A DNA stretch of 58,739 nt from CAZKGE01 sp964636405 (GTDB lineage Bacteria; Bacillota; Clostridia; Christensenellales; CAG-138). Where the stretch lies: positions 1-58,739 of the forward strand of contig CAZWSI010000014.1 of assembly GCA_964636405.1 (NCBI GenBank). The letters are read 5' to 3'. Both the position numbers and the translations under genes were made by a program. The notes below the pieces were generated by a model, which saw nothing but the letters and a program-made list of their open reading frames with translations, ran no database searches and was not told where the DNA came from. This document shows, one piece after another, positions 6,897-15,652 of this stretch; position 1 is the stretch's first letter, and the number at the start of each line of letters is the position of its first letter.

Positions 6897-8657
6897 TCAC
6901 CTCTTCATCTTCGGGTCAAACGCGTCCCGAAGCCCGTCGCCTACGAAGTTAAAGCCAAGCACCGTCAGGAGGATCAGCATGCCGGCCGGAATCCACATGA
7001 ACCAGTAGTTCGTCATGACGTGCGCGTCGGACGCAACGTTGATGATGCTGCCCCAGGACGCCAGCGGGTATTTCACGCCGAGGCCCAGGAAGCCCAGCGT
7101 CGCCTCCGAAATGATGACGCCGCCCAGGCCCGCGGTGGCCTGCACGATCAGCAGCGGCATGACGTTGGGCACAAGGTGTTTAAAGATCCTGCGGCTTGTG
7201 CGTATGCCCGTGGCCTCGGTCGCGACCATGAAATCCTGCTCGCGCAGGGACAGAATCTGGCCGCGCACCACGCGCGCGATGCCCGTCCAGCCCAGCACGC
7301 CGAGGATGATCATGAGCAGATAGATGCGCGCCTTGGGCGAAACCTCCAGCGTGTCCATGACCGATGCGAAGATGATGACCATCGGATAGAACGGGATGCT
7401 GTTAAACAAATCGACAAGGCGCATGAGCGCCGTATCGATCCAGCCGCCAAAATAACCCGAAATGCCGCCGATGATCACGCCCAGAAACAGCTCGATGAAA
7501 ATGACGATGAAGCCCACGAGGAGCGATACCTGCCCGCCATACATGAGGCGGGTCATCAGATCCATGCCATTGTTGTCGAGGCCCAGCCAATGCTCGTTTG
7601 AGGGCGACTCGTACATGCGAATCAGCGAGGTGGGCGTTTCCCGCTTGACATTATAGATTGTGTTGACGCGGACGATATCATACTCCGTGACCGTGCCGTC
7701 CGGCTGCTGATAAGCAAACTCGATTTGATGCGCGTTGATGCTCTCACGCACCGCCGCCTTGAAATCGACGCTCAAAAACTCGCCCTGATCCAGCGGATTT
7801 ACAATAATATTGGAAATTTCGGCGTAATCCGCGCCGTTTTCATCGAGGACGGTGCACTTGCCCTCCTCGTAGCTGATGGTAAACTTGCGGTCGTTGGCGG
7901 TAAAGCTTTTGGCGTTGGCCGCCAGCGCGCGGCTGCTTGCAAGGCGGAAATCAAAGGTGGCGATATCCTGCGCGTCGCCCTCCAGATACGCGTCGTACAC
8001 GTTCAGGCTCGCCAGCGCCACGTCGTGCTCGCTGTTTGCGAGGCTCCCCTTGCCCTTGCGGGTGATGCGGTAGGTCTGGCCGCCGAATTCAAACTCGGTC
8101 TTTTTATTCTCGCTGGCCGCCGCAAACGCCTTGGACAGGCCGTCGGGGTCGGCAAGCTCCGCGCGCGGGGTGAACACGTCGAAGAGCAGCTCCATGGCCG
8201 GATCGAGCTGCATAATGCGGTAACACCCCTCGCCCTCGGCGGCGAAGTAATAGGTGTCTTCGCCAATGGTGAAGGTGTCCGCATTTTTTCCCATGACCAG
8301 CAGAAACTGCGCGCGCTCGGCGCTGCCGAAGCTCTCATTTTCGGCCACGGTATAGCGCAACTCGGTGTTATAGGTGGCGCTGGCGTACTCCTTGGACATG
8401 GAACCCACGCCCGTAAACACCTGCGCCTGCCCGTAGGGCGTGATGAGCGCGCCAACGAAGGAGAAGATGAACATCACCATGAGGATGCAAAAGCCGATGA
8501 CCGCAAGCTTATTGCGGATAAAGCGCTTGAACACCAGCATGCCGGGCGAAAGCACCTTTACGCGCCGCGCGTCGTCGAGCTTCATATGCTCGTGTTCGTT
8601 TCCGCCCGCCCGTTCTGCGTCGGGGCTCAGTTTCCAGAATCTCAGTTTATCAAACAT
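6897..8657 (-). CDS. oppC: Peptide ABC transporter permease (OppC type) with large extracytoplasmic insert
   Basis: Membrane subunit of the importer. OppC/DppC proteins are about 300 residues; this one is 586. TM1 (about 46-72, within NKLAVIGFCILMVMFIFSF) is followed by about 280 residues that replace the usual short loop before HWLGLDNNGMD, after which the normal OppC core resumes with five further membrane segments and the EAA loop (ATEATGIRTSRRIFKHLVP). The insert should be outside the cell. It contains at least three similar blocks (FTIGEDTYYFAAEG, FEFGGQTYRITRKG, FTANDRKFTISYEEG), suggesting repeated small beta units. GGAGGT precedes the ATG. The insert may contact the long binding lipoprotein. 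Confidence 0.93.
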   Translation of the reverse strand: MFDKLRFWKLSPDAERAGGNEHEHMKLDDARRVKVLSPGMLVFKRFIRNKLAVIGFCILMVMFIFSFVGALITPYGQAQVFTGVGSMSKEYASATYNTELRYTVAENESFGSAERAQFLLVMGKNADTFTIGEDTYYFAAEGEGCYRIMQLDPAMELLFDVFTPRAELADPDGLSKAFAAASENKKTEFEFGGQTYRITRKGKGSLANSEHDVALASLNVYDAYLEGDAQDIATFDFRLASSRALAANAKSFTANDRKFTISYEEGKCTVLDENGADYAEISNIIVNPLDQGEFLSVDFKAAVRESINAHQIEFAYQQPDGTVTEYDIVRVNTIYNVKRETPTSLIRMYESPSNEHWLGLDNNGMDLMTRLMYGGQVSLLVGFIVIFIELFLGVIIGGISGYFGGWIDTALMRLVDLFNSIPFYPMVIIFASVMDTLEVSPKARIYLLMIILGVLGWTGIARVVRGQILSLREQDFMVATEATGIRTSRRIFKHLVPNVMPLLIVQATAGLGGVIISEATLGFLGLGVKYPLASWGSIINVASDAHVMTNYWFMWIPAGMLILLTVLGFNFVGDGLRDAFDPKMKR

Positions 8658-8669
8658 AAGCCACCTCCG

Positions 8670-9659
8670 TCAGTTGACCCTGACGCGCGGGTCAACCACG
8701 GCGTACATAATGTCCGCCAATATGAGGCTGGCCTGCGTCAGGACGATCAAGAATGTCGTATAGAACATGGCGAAGGGAATATCGCCCCGGGTCATGGCCT
8801 GATAGGAGATATACCCGATGCCCGGTATCTGAAAGAGCGTTTCGGTAATCATGGCGCCGCCGAACATGGTGGGCAGCAGATAGCTCATGAAGGAAACGAG
8901 CGGAATGAGCGTGTTGCGGAAGGCGTGCTTATTGATGACGATCCTCTCGGAAAGGCCCTTGGCGCGCGCGGTGCGGATATAGTCCGCATTGAGCACCTCA
9001 AGCATATTGGTGCGGGTATAACGCATCATGCCGCCCACCGAAAGCATCATCAGCGTGAAGACAGGCAAGACGAGGTGATACCCCTTGTCCATGAACTGCA
9101 TAAAGGGCGTCATGGTTGAGTGGAAGCGCCCGGTCAGGCCGTACAGATCGAACCAGCCGAGCTTGATGGAGAACGTATATTTCAAAAGGGTAGCGAGAAA
9201 GAACGTTGGCAGAGAAATGCCCATCAAGGCGAACACCGTGATAGCATAGTCCGTACGGCTGTACTGCTTCCTCGCAGCCAGAATACCCAAGGGGATAGCG
9301 ATCGCAACCTCGACGGCGAGGGTGATCATATTCATGATAAACGAGAGCCAGATGACCTCGTTAAACTTTTGCGTTACAGGAACGCCGTATTGCCAGGACT
9401 CTCCAAAGTCGCCCACGATGGCATTGCCGAGCCACTTGAAAAACCCGGGGATGATCCCGATATTAAGGCCATAAACCGCGTTAAGCTGGTCCAGCCATTC
9501 TTGAAAGGTTTTGGTGCTTGCCGGATTTGATGCGCGCTCGCGCGCAATGGTTTCCACATAGGAGCTCGGCAGGCAGCGAATAACCGCATACACCACCATC
9601 GCTCCGAAAAATGTAATGAAAAGTCCCAACAGGAGCCTTCTCAAAATAAATTTGCGCAT
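8670..9659 (-). CDS. oppB: Peptide ABC transporter permease (OppB/DppB type)
   Basis: First permease of the importer, 329 residues, six membrane segments, with the N-terminal MRKFILRRLLLGLFITFFGAM typical of OppB and the EAA-type cytoplasmic loop (RTARAKGLSERIVINKHAFRN), which docks on the ATPases. The start at 9659 follows GAGGGG by six bases; upstream in-frame codons exist but lack a ribosome site. Length between TM1 and TM2 is normal, unlike the OppC partner. It is separated from the binding-protein gene by 160 bases that hold a strong hairpin. Confidence 0.95.
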   Translation of the reverse strand: MRKFILRRLLLGLFITFFGAMVVYAVIRCLPSSYVETIARERASNPASTKTFQEWLDQLNAVYGLNIGIIPGFFKWLGNAIVGDFGESWQYGVPVTQKFNEVIWLSFIMNMITLAVEVAIAIPLGILAARKQYSRTDYAITVFALMGISLPTFFLATLLKYTFSIKLGWFDLYGLTGRFHSTMTPFMQFMDKGYHLVLPVFTLMMLSVGGMMRYTRTNMLEVLNADYIRTARAKGLSERIVINKHAFRNTLIPLVSFMSYLLPTMFGGAMITETLFQIPGIGYISYQAMTRGDIPFAMFYTTFLIVLTQASLILADIMYAVVDPRVRVN

Positions 9660-9758
9660 GGCGACCCCTCTCTCTTTGCCCATGGCCGTCTGGCGCATGG
9701 GATACCCATCCAAAATGCGGGTACGTCAACAAACGCCGGCGCAAAACAGCCGGGAAGC

Positions 9759-9790
9759 TGTGGGCCCACCCAACCACGGGTGGGCCCACA
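9759..9790 (-). repeat. Strong intercistronic hairpin between binding protein and permease genes
   Basis: A perfect 13-bp inverted repeat (9759-9771 and 9778-9790) with a 6-base loop, built around GTGGGCCCAC, which is itself palindromic. On the minus strand it is followed by a small stem (CAGC/GCTG) and TTTTG. It probably limits readthrough or protects the 3' end of the binding-protein mRNA, so the lipoprotein would be made in excess over the membrane parts. No gene is seen in the rest of 9660-9819. Confidence 0.7.
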
Positions 9791-9819
9791 ATCCCCAGTA
9801 TTCCGGCGTTAGTCAGCCG

Positions 9820-12324
9820 TTAGTTCATTTCGATCAATTCGATGTCGTTCAGCCAGCCCCAGAAGGTGGTGATGTCCGGCGTGAGGGTATCGATCTTGAT
9901 GCGCTCGGTGCTGAACACGATGCAGTTCTGCCGCTGGTAGGTCGGAAGCTCGACCGCCCAGTCAATGATGATGTCAAGGCACTGCTTGTAAACGGCCTTG
10001 CGGTAGTTCTGATCGTCGCTCTTGCGAGCGTCGAGAATGAGCTGATCCAGTTCCGCGTCACGGATGTGATAGTGGTTCGAATCGGAACCGCCCTCGCCCA
10101 CAACGCCGGAGCTGTGATAGACCTGGTACATATCGGGGTCGATGGTGGCGCCCCAGGCAGCAGTCCAGAAGTCCTGCGTGCCGGCGTCCAGCGCATCCCA
10201 GAGGACGTTGGAGTCAGCGGGGTCGTTGATCTTCAGCTCGATGCCAATGGCTTCGAAGGCCGCCTGCGCACCGGTGAGGATCGCGAACGCCGGGTGATCG
10301 CCCGTGCCGTCGCCAGGGATGATGACCTCAAAGCTCATGCGGCCGCCCTCAGGCGCAGCAGTCACTTTGCCGTTCTCCACGGTGTAGCCAGCCTTGGCAA
10401 ACCAGCTCAGAGCGGACGCGGCGGCGGCGGCGTACTTCTCTTCCATAGCCATCTCGGCAGTGTAGATCTCAGCGCCTTCAGCGTTGAGCGAGAATGCCGG
10501 ATGATAATCCTCGTCGGTCGGCTGCGGAGCCGCCCAGGAGGTGTTGGAGATGGGGTAGTTGATGACGGAAGCGGCTTCGCCGTAGTAGCTGTCAATAGCC
10601 ACATCACGGTACACGGCAAAGATGGTCATCATGGCCGTACGGAGCGCCTTGGAGGCATCGGAGGCCGGCTCGCCGCCAATGCAGACGGTGTCGGCGTTGC
10701 AGCCCAGGTAGCCGTAACCGAGGTTGTCGACCTTGCTGGTGGTGATGATGTTGCCGGTGATATCGCCGTTGGAGTTGTAGCCGGCGACCTCTTCAAAGCG
10801 CTTGCGGGAGCCGGTGAGCTCGCCCGCGTCGGCCGTGCCGGTCTGCAGCGCGGTGGCGACTTCAGCGGAGGCGGTTTCCTTGAACTGGATCTCGCGGATC
10901 TTCGGGCAGCCGCGATAGTAGTTCTCGTTGGCCTCGAAGTAGACAACCTTGTTCTCGTACTTGACGAACTTGTACGGGCCCGCGCCCACAGGCGTGGTGG
11001 TCAGGCTCTCCTGCTTGGACAGATCGCCAAAGTCAAAGCCGAACTTGTTGTTCTCGTAATCATACTTGGACTCGTCGCCATAGTAGTGCAGCGGGACGAT
11101 CTGCAGGCCAAGGATGGAGTACACGGCGGGCGCTTCAAAGCCCTCGGTGACAACCTGCACGATGTAATCGTCAATCTTGGTAATACCGGCAATGCTCGGC
11201 ACGCCTGCGCCGCCCATGGCCTCGTCCTTGGAGCCGTACTCGGCGATGAACGCCGCGTCCGCATTGGCGTGAATGGCAACGCCGTTGGGGGATTCGCCGG
11301 CCGCTTCATAATCGTCAACGGTGGCGTATGCGGCCTTCACGGAGGCAAAGTAATCGTCGATGGTCGGGAACGCGTCCGTCATGTTGAAGGTCGCTTCCGT
11401 GCCCTTGGCGACGAATTCGCCCGCGTCATTGTAGGAACCGAAGCCCCACATGGCCATGCCGGTGGCAACGCGCAGACCCTCGTTGGCGCGGACTTCCTCA
11501 GCCGTCCAATTCGGGATGTACTTGCTGCCAGCATAGGAATCGATGTAGTTCACATCGCAGTAATCCACGATGGACTGCACGTCGGCCTTCCAGGCGTTGT
11601 CCAACAACGTCCAGTAAGCCTTGCCCAGATCGTCCGCGGCGGCGTCGGCGCCCGCTGCGAAGTAATCCTTCACCAACTTGGAATACTTCTCGTACACTTC
11701 GTCGGTGGTCTGCGTGCGGTAGTTCTGCAGGCCGATGATCTTATAGGAGCTCAGCGTGGTGGAGCCCACATAGGAAGGATCGAGGTAGGTGTAATACGTG
11801 AAGATGAGGTCATCCGCGGTAACAGGTTTGCCGTCGGAGAACTTCATGCCCACGCGCAGCTTGGCGGTGTAGGTGGTGGTATCGCTCGCCGCGTCATACA
11901 CCACGCTGGTGTCCGCCGGCCCCTTGTAGAAGTAATCCGTACCGTTGTAGGAGCGGGTCTCGCCCTCGATGGCGTTGTTGATGATGCCGCCCATACGATC
12001 GGTCGTCAGAACCTGAACCTGGGTCATGGTCACAACGTCCTGATCATAACCGGTGTCGGCATAGAAGGGGCTGAATTTCTGGGAGAACGGGCTGTACGCA
12101 ACCACGAGCGGGGTGTCGACCGTGGGCGCGGTGGGCAGGTTCTCACCGAAGGGCTGGTCCTCGTAAACCACGGGGGCCTCGGTGGCCTCCGGGGCGGCGG
12201 TCGCCTCGGTGGCGGGTGCAGCCGGTTCTGTCGGCTCGGTGGGCTTCGTCTGGCAGCCGGCGAACGCGGCAACCAGCATGAAGGCCGCGACCAGGATTGC
12301 CAACATCTTGCTGAGTTTCTTCAT
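9820..12324 (-). CDS. Peptide-binding lipoprotein (SBP family 5, OppA-like), unusually long
   Basis: Extracellular solute-binding lipoprotein feeding the Opp permease. The 834-residue product has a lipoprotein signal peptide with lipobox AFAGC (modified Cys at residue 24) and a Thr/Pro/Glu/Ala-rich linker (about 28-50), then the SBP_bac_5 fold (VAYSPFSQKFSPFYADTGYDQDV...; MKFSDGKPVTADDLIFTYYTYLDPSY; VGAGPYKFVKYE). Usual OppA/DppA proteins are 500-600 residues; the additional 200-300 seem spread as insertions, including tyrosine/aspartate-rich segments around 220-330. AAGGAGG precedes the ATG. First gene of the operon, behind a perfect-consensus promoter, implying high expression. Confidence 0.94.
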   Translation of the reverse strand: MKKLSKMLAILVAAFMLVAAFAGCQTKPTEPTEPAAPATEATAAPEATEAPVVYEDQPFGENLPTAPTVDTPLVVAYSPFSQKFSPFYADTGYDQDVVTMTQVQVLTTDRMGGIINNAIEGETRSYNGTDYFYKGPADTSVVYDAASDTTTYTAKLRVGMKFSDGKPVTADDLIFTYYTYLDPSYVGSTTLSSYKIIGLQNYRTQTTDEVYEKYSKLVKDYFAAGADAAADDLGKAYWTLLDNAWKADVQSIVDYCDVNYIDSYAGSKYIPNWTAEEVRANEGLRVATGMAMWGFGSYNDAGEFVAKGTEATFNMTDAFPTIDDYFASVKAAYATVDDYEAAGESPNGVAIHANADAAFIAEYGSKDEAMGGAGVPSIAGITKIDDYIVQVVTEGFEAPAVYSILGLQIVPLHYYGDESKYDYENNKFGFDFGDLSKQESLTTTPVGAGPYKFVKYENKVVYFEANENYYRGCPKIREIQFKETASAEVATALQTGTADAGELTGSRKRFEEVAGYNSNGDITGNIITTSKVDNLGYGYLGCNADTVCIGGEPASDASKALRTAMMTIFAVYRDVAIDSYYGEAASVINYPISNTSWAAPQPTDEDYHPAFSLNAEGAEIYTAEMAMEEKYAAAAASALSWFAKAGYTVENGKVTAAPEGGRMSFEVIIPGDGTGDHPAFAILTGAQAAFEAIGIELKINDPADSNVLWDALDAGTQDFWTAAWGATIDPDMYQVYHSSGVVGEGGSDSNHYHIRDAELDQLILDARKSDDQNYRKAVYKQCLDIIIDWAVELPTYQRQNCIVFSTERIKIDTLTPDITTFWGWLNDIELIEMN

Positions 12325-12378
12325 TTGATTTCCTCCTTATGATGATTTGGTGCAAATGTATCCGTGAATACATCAAAG

Positions 12379-12407
12379 ATTATAGGTGAAAAAAAAGCGC
12401 GTGTCAA
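12379..12407 (-). promoter_or_regulatory. Perfect-consensus sigma-A promoter of the opp operon
   Basis: Minus strand: -35 TTGACA (12402-12407), 17-base spacer, -10 TATAAT (12379-12384). Both hexamers match consensus exactly. The predicted start near 12372 leaves a leader of about 48 bases containing a small TGTAT/ATACA hairpin and the AAGGAGG site. Confidence 0.9.
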
Positions 12408-12484
12408 CGGTTGCAAATCTGTTGCGATGTGATATTTTTTGTTGCCGGCCGGTTTTTTTCGTTGCTCCGGCCGAAAAAACGCTG

Positions 12485-13039
12485 CTATTTCCCGCCTTTT
12501 CCCAGCTCGCGCACCTGAATACGGCTCTGCATATATATGAAGGCGTAGCACGCGGCGGCGGTCAGCGCTTCGCATAAAAGAAAGACGCACTCCCGCAAAA
12601 GCGCGCCCTCCTCGAGAAAAAACAGGAGGCAGGCAAGCTCGCCAAGCACCGTCATGCCGGCCAGCACAAGCGCCGAGCAGCTTGCGGTTTTGGCGCGTCC
12701 ATAGGAATGGCCAAGGACGTCGCGGGTCATTCTTTCGGCTGTTTTGGGGAGCCGCAGCGCGCCGCTCACGAGGTAAACCAAGGGGAAAAACGCACCCACA
12801 TACGGCAGCGCCACAAAAAAGCGATACATGCCGGCGTTCCCAACGCACCCCCCCGCCGTGTGCAAAGCGACGGCGATTGCCGCGAGCAGGAGGCTGTTAA
12901 GGCGGAAGTTGCGCACGCTCGCGTCGTCCAGGGCGAATGCATAATAATCCCCGCGGTATACGGCCGTCCTGCGCTCGCGGCCCTTCTCGTCGGTGGTGAC
13001 GACCGTTTCATAGTCGTCGGCATAGCGTTTTTGTTTCAT
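12485..13039 (-). CDS. Four-helix integral membrane protein, unknown function
   Basis: A 184-residue protein I do not recognise. After a charged, soluble N-terminus (about 1-45, MKQKRYADDYETVVTTDEKGRERR) there are four hydrophobic segments (about 46-64, 72-96, 117-139 and 145-168) and a short basic tail. There is no Shine-Dalgarno site: the ATG lies six bases after an extended -10 element (TGC TAATAT), so the mRNA is predicted to be leaderless. It is transcribed divergently from the MFS gene with only 62 bases between the two start codons. No link to the opp operon is evident beyond orientation. Confidence 0.72.
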   Translation of the reverse strand: MKQKRYADDYETVVTTDEKGRERRTAVYRGDYYAFALDDASVRNFRLNSLLLAAIAVALHTAGGCVGNAGMYRFFVALPYVGAFFPLVYLVSGALRLPKTAERMTRDVLGHSYGRAKTASCSALVLAGMTVLGELACLLFFLEEGALLRECVFLLCEALTAAACYAFIYMQSRIQVRELGKGGK

Positions 13040-13045
13040 AAATAT

Positions 13046-13074
13046 ATATTAGCATATCCCGCTTTACTTGCCTA
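13046..13074 (-). promoter_or_regulatory. Promoter giving a leaderless mRNA for the 12485-13039 gene
   Basis: Minus strand: TAGGCA (13069-13074), 17-base spacer ending in TGC, -10 TAATAT (13046-13051), then exactly six bases to the ATG. It overlaps the divergent MFS promoter. Confidence 0.6.
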
Positions 13075-13092
13075 TCCTGAATATGATATATT
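13063..13092 (+). promoter_or_regulatory. Promoter of the MFS gene (near-leaderless)
   Basis: TTTACT (13063-13068), 18-base spacer ending TGA (extended -10), TATATT (13087-13092), then nine bases to the ATG at 13102. Predicted leader 0-3 bases; no Shine-Dalgarno site. Confidence 0.5.
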
Positions 13093-13101
13093 ACTCGCGC
13101 C

Positions 13102-14373
13102 ATGAAAGCTGAACGCTCTCTTAACGCGCCGCAGCCGGACGTAGTACATCCGCTCTGGACGCGGGATTTCACCATCATTACCCTCGGCACCGTGGTGTCC
13201 ATGCTGGGCAGCGCGGTATCCGGCTTTGCCCTCGGGCTGCTGGTGCTGGACAACACCAATTCCGTGCTGCTCTACGCGCTTTTTCAGGTGTGCTACTGCC
13301 TGCCGCGCATCGTGCTGCCGCTGCTGGCCGGGCCGTACCTCGACCGCTTCTCGCGCAAGCGGGTGATCTACTCGCTCGATTTCACCAGCAGCGCGCTGTT
13401 TCTCTGCTTTTTCCTGCTGCTGCGGGCGGACTTCTTTAATTATACGGTGTATCTGGTCATGTCCATGCTCATCGGCGCGATCGACAGCGTGTACGCGGTG
13501 GCCTACGACAGCTTTTACCCCACGCTCATTTCCAAAGGGAATTTTTCGCGGGCCTACTCCATTGCAAGCTTGCTTTATCCGCTCGCGACGACCATTATGG
13601 TGCCGATTGCGAGCGTTTGCTACAAAACCATAGGCCTCGCGCCTCTGTTTTTGTTTAATTCGGTCACCTTCTGCTTCGCGGCCATCGCGGAAACGCAGAT
13701 CAGGGCCGTGGAACGGCATCAGCTCCGGCGTGAAAACGAGCGCTTCAGCGCCCGCCGTTTTATCGGCGATTTTAAGGGCGGCCTCGCCTATCTCAAGCAG
13801 GAGAAAGGCCTTGCCACCATTACGAAATACTTTTTTCTGTCCACCCTCTGCGGCGGCCTTGCGGGCACGCTCATTCTTCCTTATTTTAAGATGACCCCCG
13901 CGCTGCGGGTGGAGCAATACGCGGTCATCATGGCCGTTTCGACGGTTGGGCGGCTGGTCGGCGGCATGATCCACTACCGCTTCAAGTATCCGCCGCAAAA
14001 GAAATTTGCCATCGCCGTGTTCGTGTACGCGAGCATTACCTTCTTTGAGGGCGGCTATCTGTTCTTCCCCTACGCGGTGATGCTGCTGTTTAATTTCCTC
14101 ACGGGGCTCTTTGCCGTTACGAGCTACAACATCCGCATCTCCAGCACGCAGAACTATCTCAACGACGAGATGCGCGGCCGCTTTAACGGCATTTTCCAGA
14201 TGCTGAACATCCTTGGCAACATCATGGGGCAGTTGATTGCGGGCGCGCTTGGCGACGTGCTGCCCATCCGGGGGCTGATTGCCGGAGCGATGCTGCTTAA
14301 CCTCGTGGGGGTGTTCGCCATCATGGTGCGCAACCGCGAGCACGTTAAGAAGATTTACAACGTGCAGGTGTAG
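13102..14373 (+). CDS. Major facilitator superfamily transporter
   Basis: A 423-residue inner-membrane carrier with about twelve hydrophobic segments in two halves split by a basic cytoplasmic loop (about 200-235). The loop 2-3 region reads LAGPYLDRFSRKRVIYSLD, a variant of the MFS motif A (G-x-x-x-D-R-x-x-R-[KR]), supporting the family. The overall pattern resembles drug or efflux-type MFS proteins of the MFS_1/MFS_3 group, but the substrate cannot be predicted. The ATG lacks a ribosome-binding site and follows a promoter at near-zero distance. The gene ends about 95 bases before the aminopeptidase gene, which has its own extended -10 promoter. Confidence 0.88.
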   Translation: MKAERSLNAPQPDVVHPLWTRDFTIITLGTVVSMLGSAVSGFALGLLVLDNTNSVLLYALFQVCYCLPRIVLPLLAGPYLDRFSRKRVIYSLDFTSSALFLCFFLLLRADFFNYTVYLVMSMLIGAIDSVYAVAYDSFYPTLISKGNFSRAYSIASLLYPLATTIMVPIASVCYKTIGLAPLFLFNSVTFCFAAIAETQIRAVERHQLRRENERFSARRFIGDFKGGLAYLKQEKGLATITKYFFLSTLCGGLAGTLILPYFKMTPALRVEQYAVIMAVSTVGRLVGGMIHYRFKYPPQKKFAIAVFVYASITFFEGGYLFFPYAVMLLFNFLTGLFAVTSYNIRISSTQNYLNDEMRGRFNGIFQMLNILGNIMGQLIAGALGDVLPIRGLIAGAMLLNLVGVFAIMVRNREHVKKIYNVQV

Positions 14374-14427
14374 CGCCTTGCTTTCCCCCGCGGCTTTCCC
14401 TTCCGGCGCGCCAGAACGGGGAAAATG

Positions 14428-14436
14428 TGGTACAAT
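14428..14436 (+). promoter_or_regulatory. Extended -10 promoter of the M29 aminopeptidase gene
   Basis: TGG TACAAT (14428-14436), no clear -35; predicted leader about 25 bases with GGAGG eight bases before the ATG at 14468. Confidence 0.5.
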
Positions 14437-14467
14437 AAAACTACACTTTGAACTGGAGGAAACGCGT

Positions 14468-15583
14468 ATGTTCGATCCGAGAATTCTCAAGCTGGCCGAG
14501 GGCCTCGTGAACTTTTCCTGCTCGCTGAAAAAGGGCGAGAAGATCCTCGTCGAGAGCATTGGCGGAAACGACGAATTGACCAGGGCGCTCATCAAGCAGG
14601 TGTACAAAACGGGCGGCCAGCCCTTCCTGTGGCTGGGCGACAAGGCCTTTGACCGCGAAATGGTCATGCACTGCACCGAGGAGCAGCTCAAGCTCCGCGC
14701 GGAAATCGACGGGGCGCTCATGGCGCAGATGGACGCGTACATCGGCGTGCGCGGCGGCTCGAACAGCAGCGAAATGGCCGACGTGCCCTCCGAAAAAATG
14801 AACCTGTACATGAAGCATTACTGGACGCCCGTCCACGGGCGCATTCGCGTGCCCAAGACCAAGTGGGTCATCCTCCGCTATCCGCACCCCTCCATGGCGC
14901 AAATGGCCGACATGAGCACCGAGGCCTTCGAGGATTACTATTTTAACGTATGCTGCCTCGATTACGGCAAGATGGACCGCGCCATGGACAGCCTCAAGGC
15001 GCTCATGGAAAGAACCGACCGGGTGCGCCTCGTTTCCCCCGGCACGGACCTTAGCTTCTCCATCAAGGGCATGCCGGCCATCAAATGCGCGGGCCACATG
15101 AACATTCCCGACGGCGAAATCTATACCGCGCCCGTCAAGGACAGCGTAAACGGCACCATCGCCTACAACACCCCGTCGCTTGAGAACGGCTTTACCTACG
15201 CTGACATCCGCTTCACCTTCAAGGACGGCAGGATCGTGGAGGCGCACGCCAACGACGATACGCGCATCAACGCGCAGCTCGATATCGACGAGGGCGCGCG
15301 CTATGTGGGCGAATTTGCCATCGGCGTAAACCCCTACATCAACAAGCCCATGAAGGACACGCTCTTTGACGAGAAGATCGCGGGCAGCATCCACTTTACG
15401 CCCGGCTCCTGCTACGACGACTGCTACAACGGCAACAAATCCTCGCAGCACTGGGACCTCGTGCTCATCATGACCCCGGAGTACGGCGGCGGCGAAATCT
15501 GGTTTGACGGCGTGTGCATCCGCCGCGACGGTCGCTTTATCGTGCCGGAGCTGGATTGCCTCAACCCGGAAAACCTGCTGTAA
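14468..15583 (+). CDS. M29 family (AmpS/AmpT-like) metallo-aminopeptidase
   Basis: A cytoplasmic aminopeptidase that removes N-terminal residues from peptides using two metal ions. The 371-residue product shows the M29 ligands in order: a Glu in NIPDGEIYTAP, a Glu in GEFAIGVNPYI, a His in KIAGSIHFTPG and the His-x-Asp pair in SSQHWDLVLI. Family length is about 370-410, so it is complete. The ATG at 14468 is set by GGAGG; the open frame upstream is non-homologous. It probably handles peptides delivered by the nearby importer. A bidirectional terminator follows. Confidence 0.93.
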   Translation: MFDPRILKLAEGLVNFSCSLKKGEKILVESIGGNDELTRALIKQVYKTGGQPFLWLGDKAFDREMVMHCTEEQLKLRAEIDGALMAQMDAYIGVRGGSNSSEMADVPSEKMNLYMKHYWTPVHGRIRVPKTKWVILRYPHPSMAQMADMSTEAFEDYYFNVCCLDYGKMDRAMDSLKALMERTDRVRLVSPGTDLSFSIKGMPAIKCAGHMNIPDGEIYTAPVKDSVNGTIAYNTPSLENGFTYADIRFTFKDGRIVEAHANDDTRINAQLDIDEGARYVGEFAIGVNPYINKPMKDTLFDEKIAGSIHFTPGSCYDDCYNGNKSSQHWDLVLIMTPEYGGGEIWFDGVCIRRDGRFIVPELDCLNPENLL

Positions 15584-15597
15584 ACGATATCATCAAA

Positions 15598-15637
15598 AGA
15601 ACGGCTTGGGACGATCGCCCCAGGCCGTTCTTTTTAT
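15598..15637. terminator. Bidirectional intrinsic terminator between convergent genes
   Basis: Stem AGAACGGC-TTGGG/CCCCA-GGCCGTTCT with TTTTTATTT on the plus side and TTTTGATG on the minus side. It sits between the aminopeptidase gene (+) and murF (-), serving both. Confidence 0.88.
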
Positions 15638-15652
15638 TTCCAAATGAACTGC

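Noticed and set aside
9616..12342. A 908-codon open frame on the plus strand, longer than the oppA gene it opposes
   Set aside because: It is antisense to a certain lipoprotein gene, has no ribosome site at its start and a composition (Val/Gly/Arg/His-rich) typical of shadow frames in GC-rich genes.
12440..12484. Two overlapping inverted repeats (CGGCCGG/CCGGCCG and GTTTTTTCG/CGAAAAAAAC) downstream of the 12485-13039 gene
   Set aside because: Possibly a terminator or alternate fold, but neither stem is followed by a proper T-tract on the relevant strand; not listed as a feature.
13072..14811. A 579-codon minus-strand frame opposite the MFS gene
   Set aside because: It spans across the MFS gene and the start of the aminopeptidase gene, both well supported on the other strand, and reads as low-complexity His/Arg/Glu.
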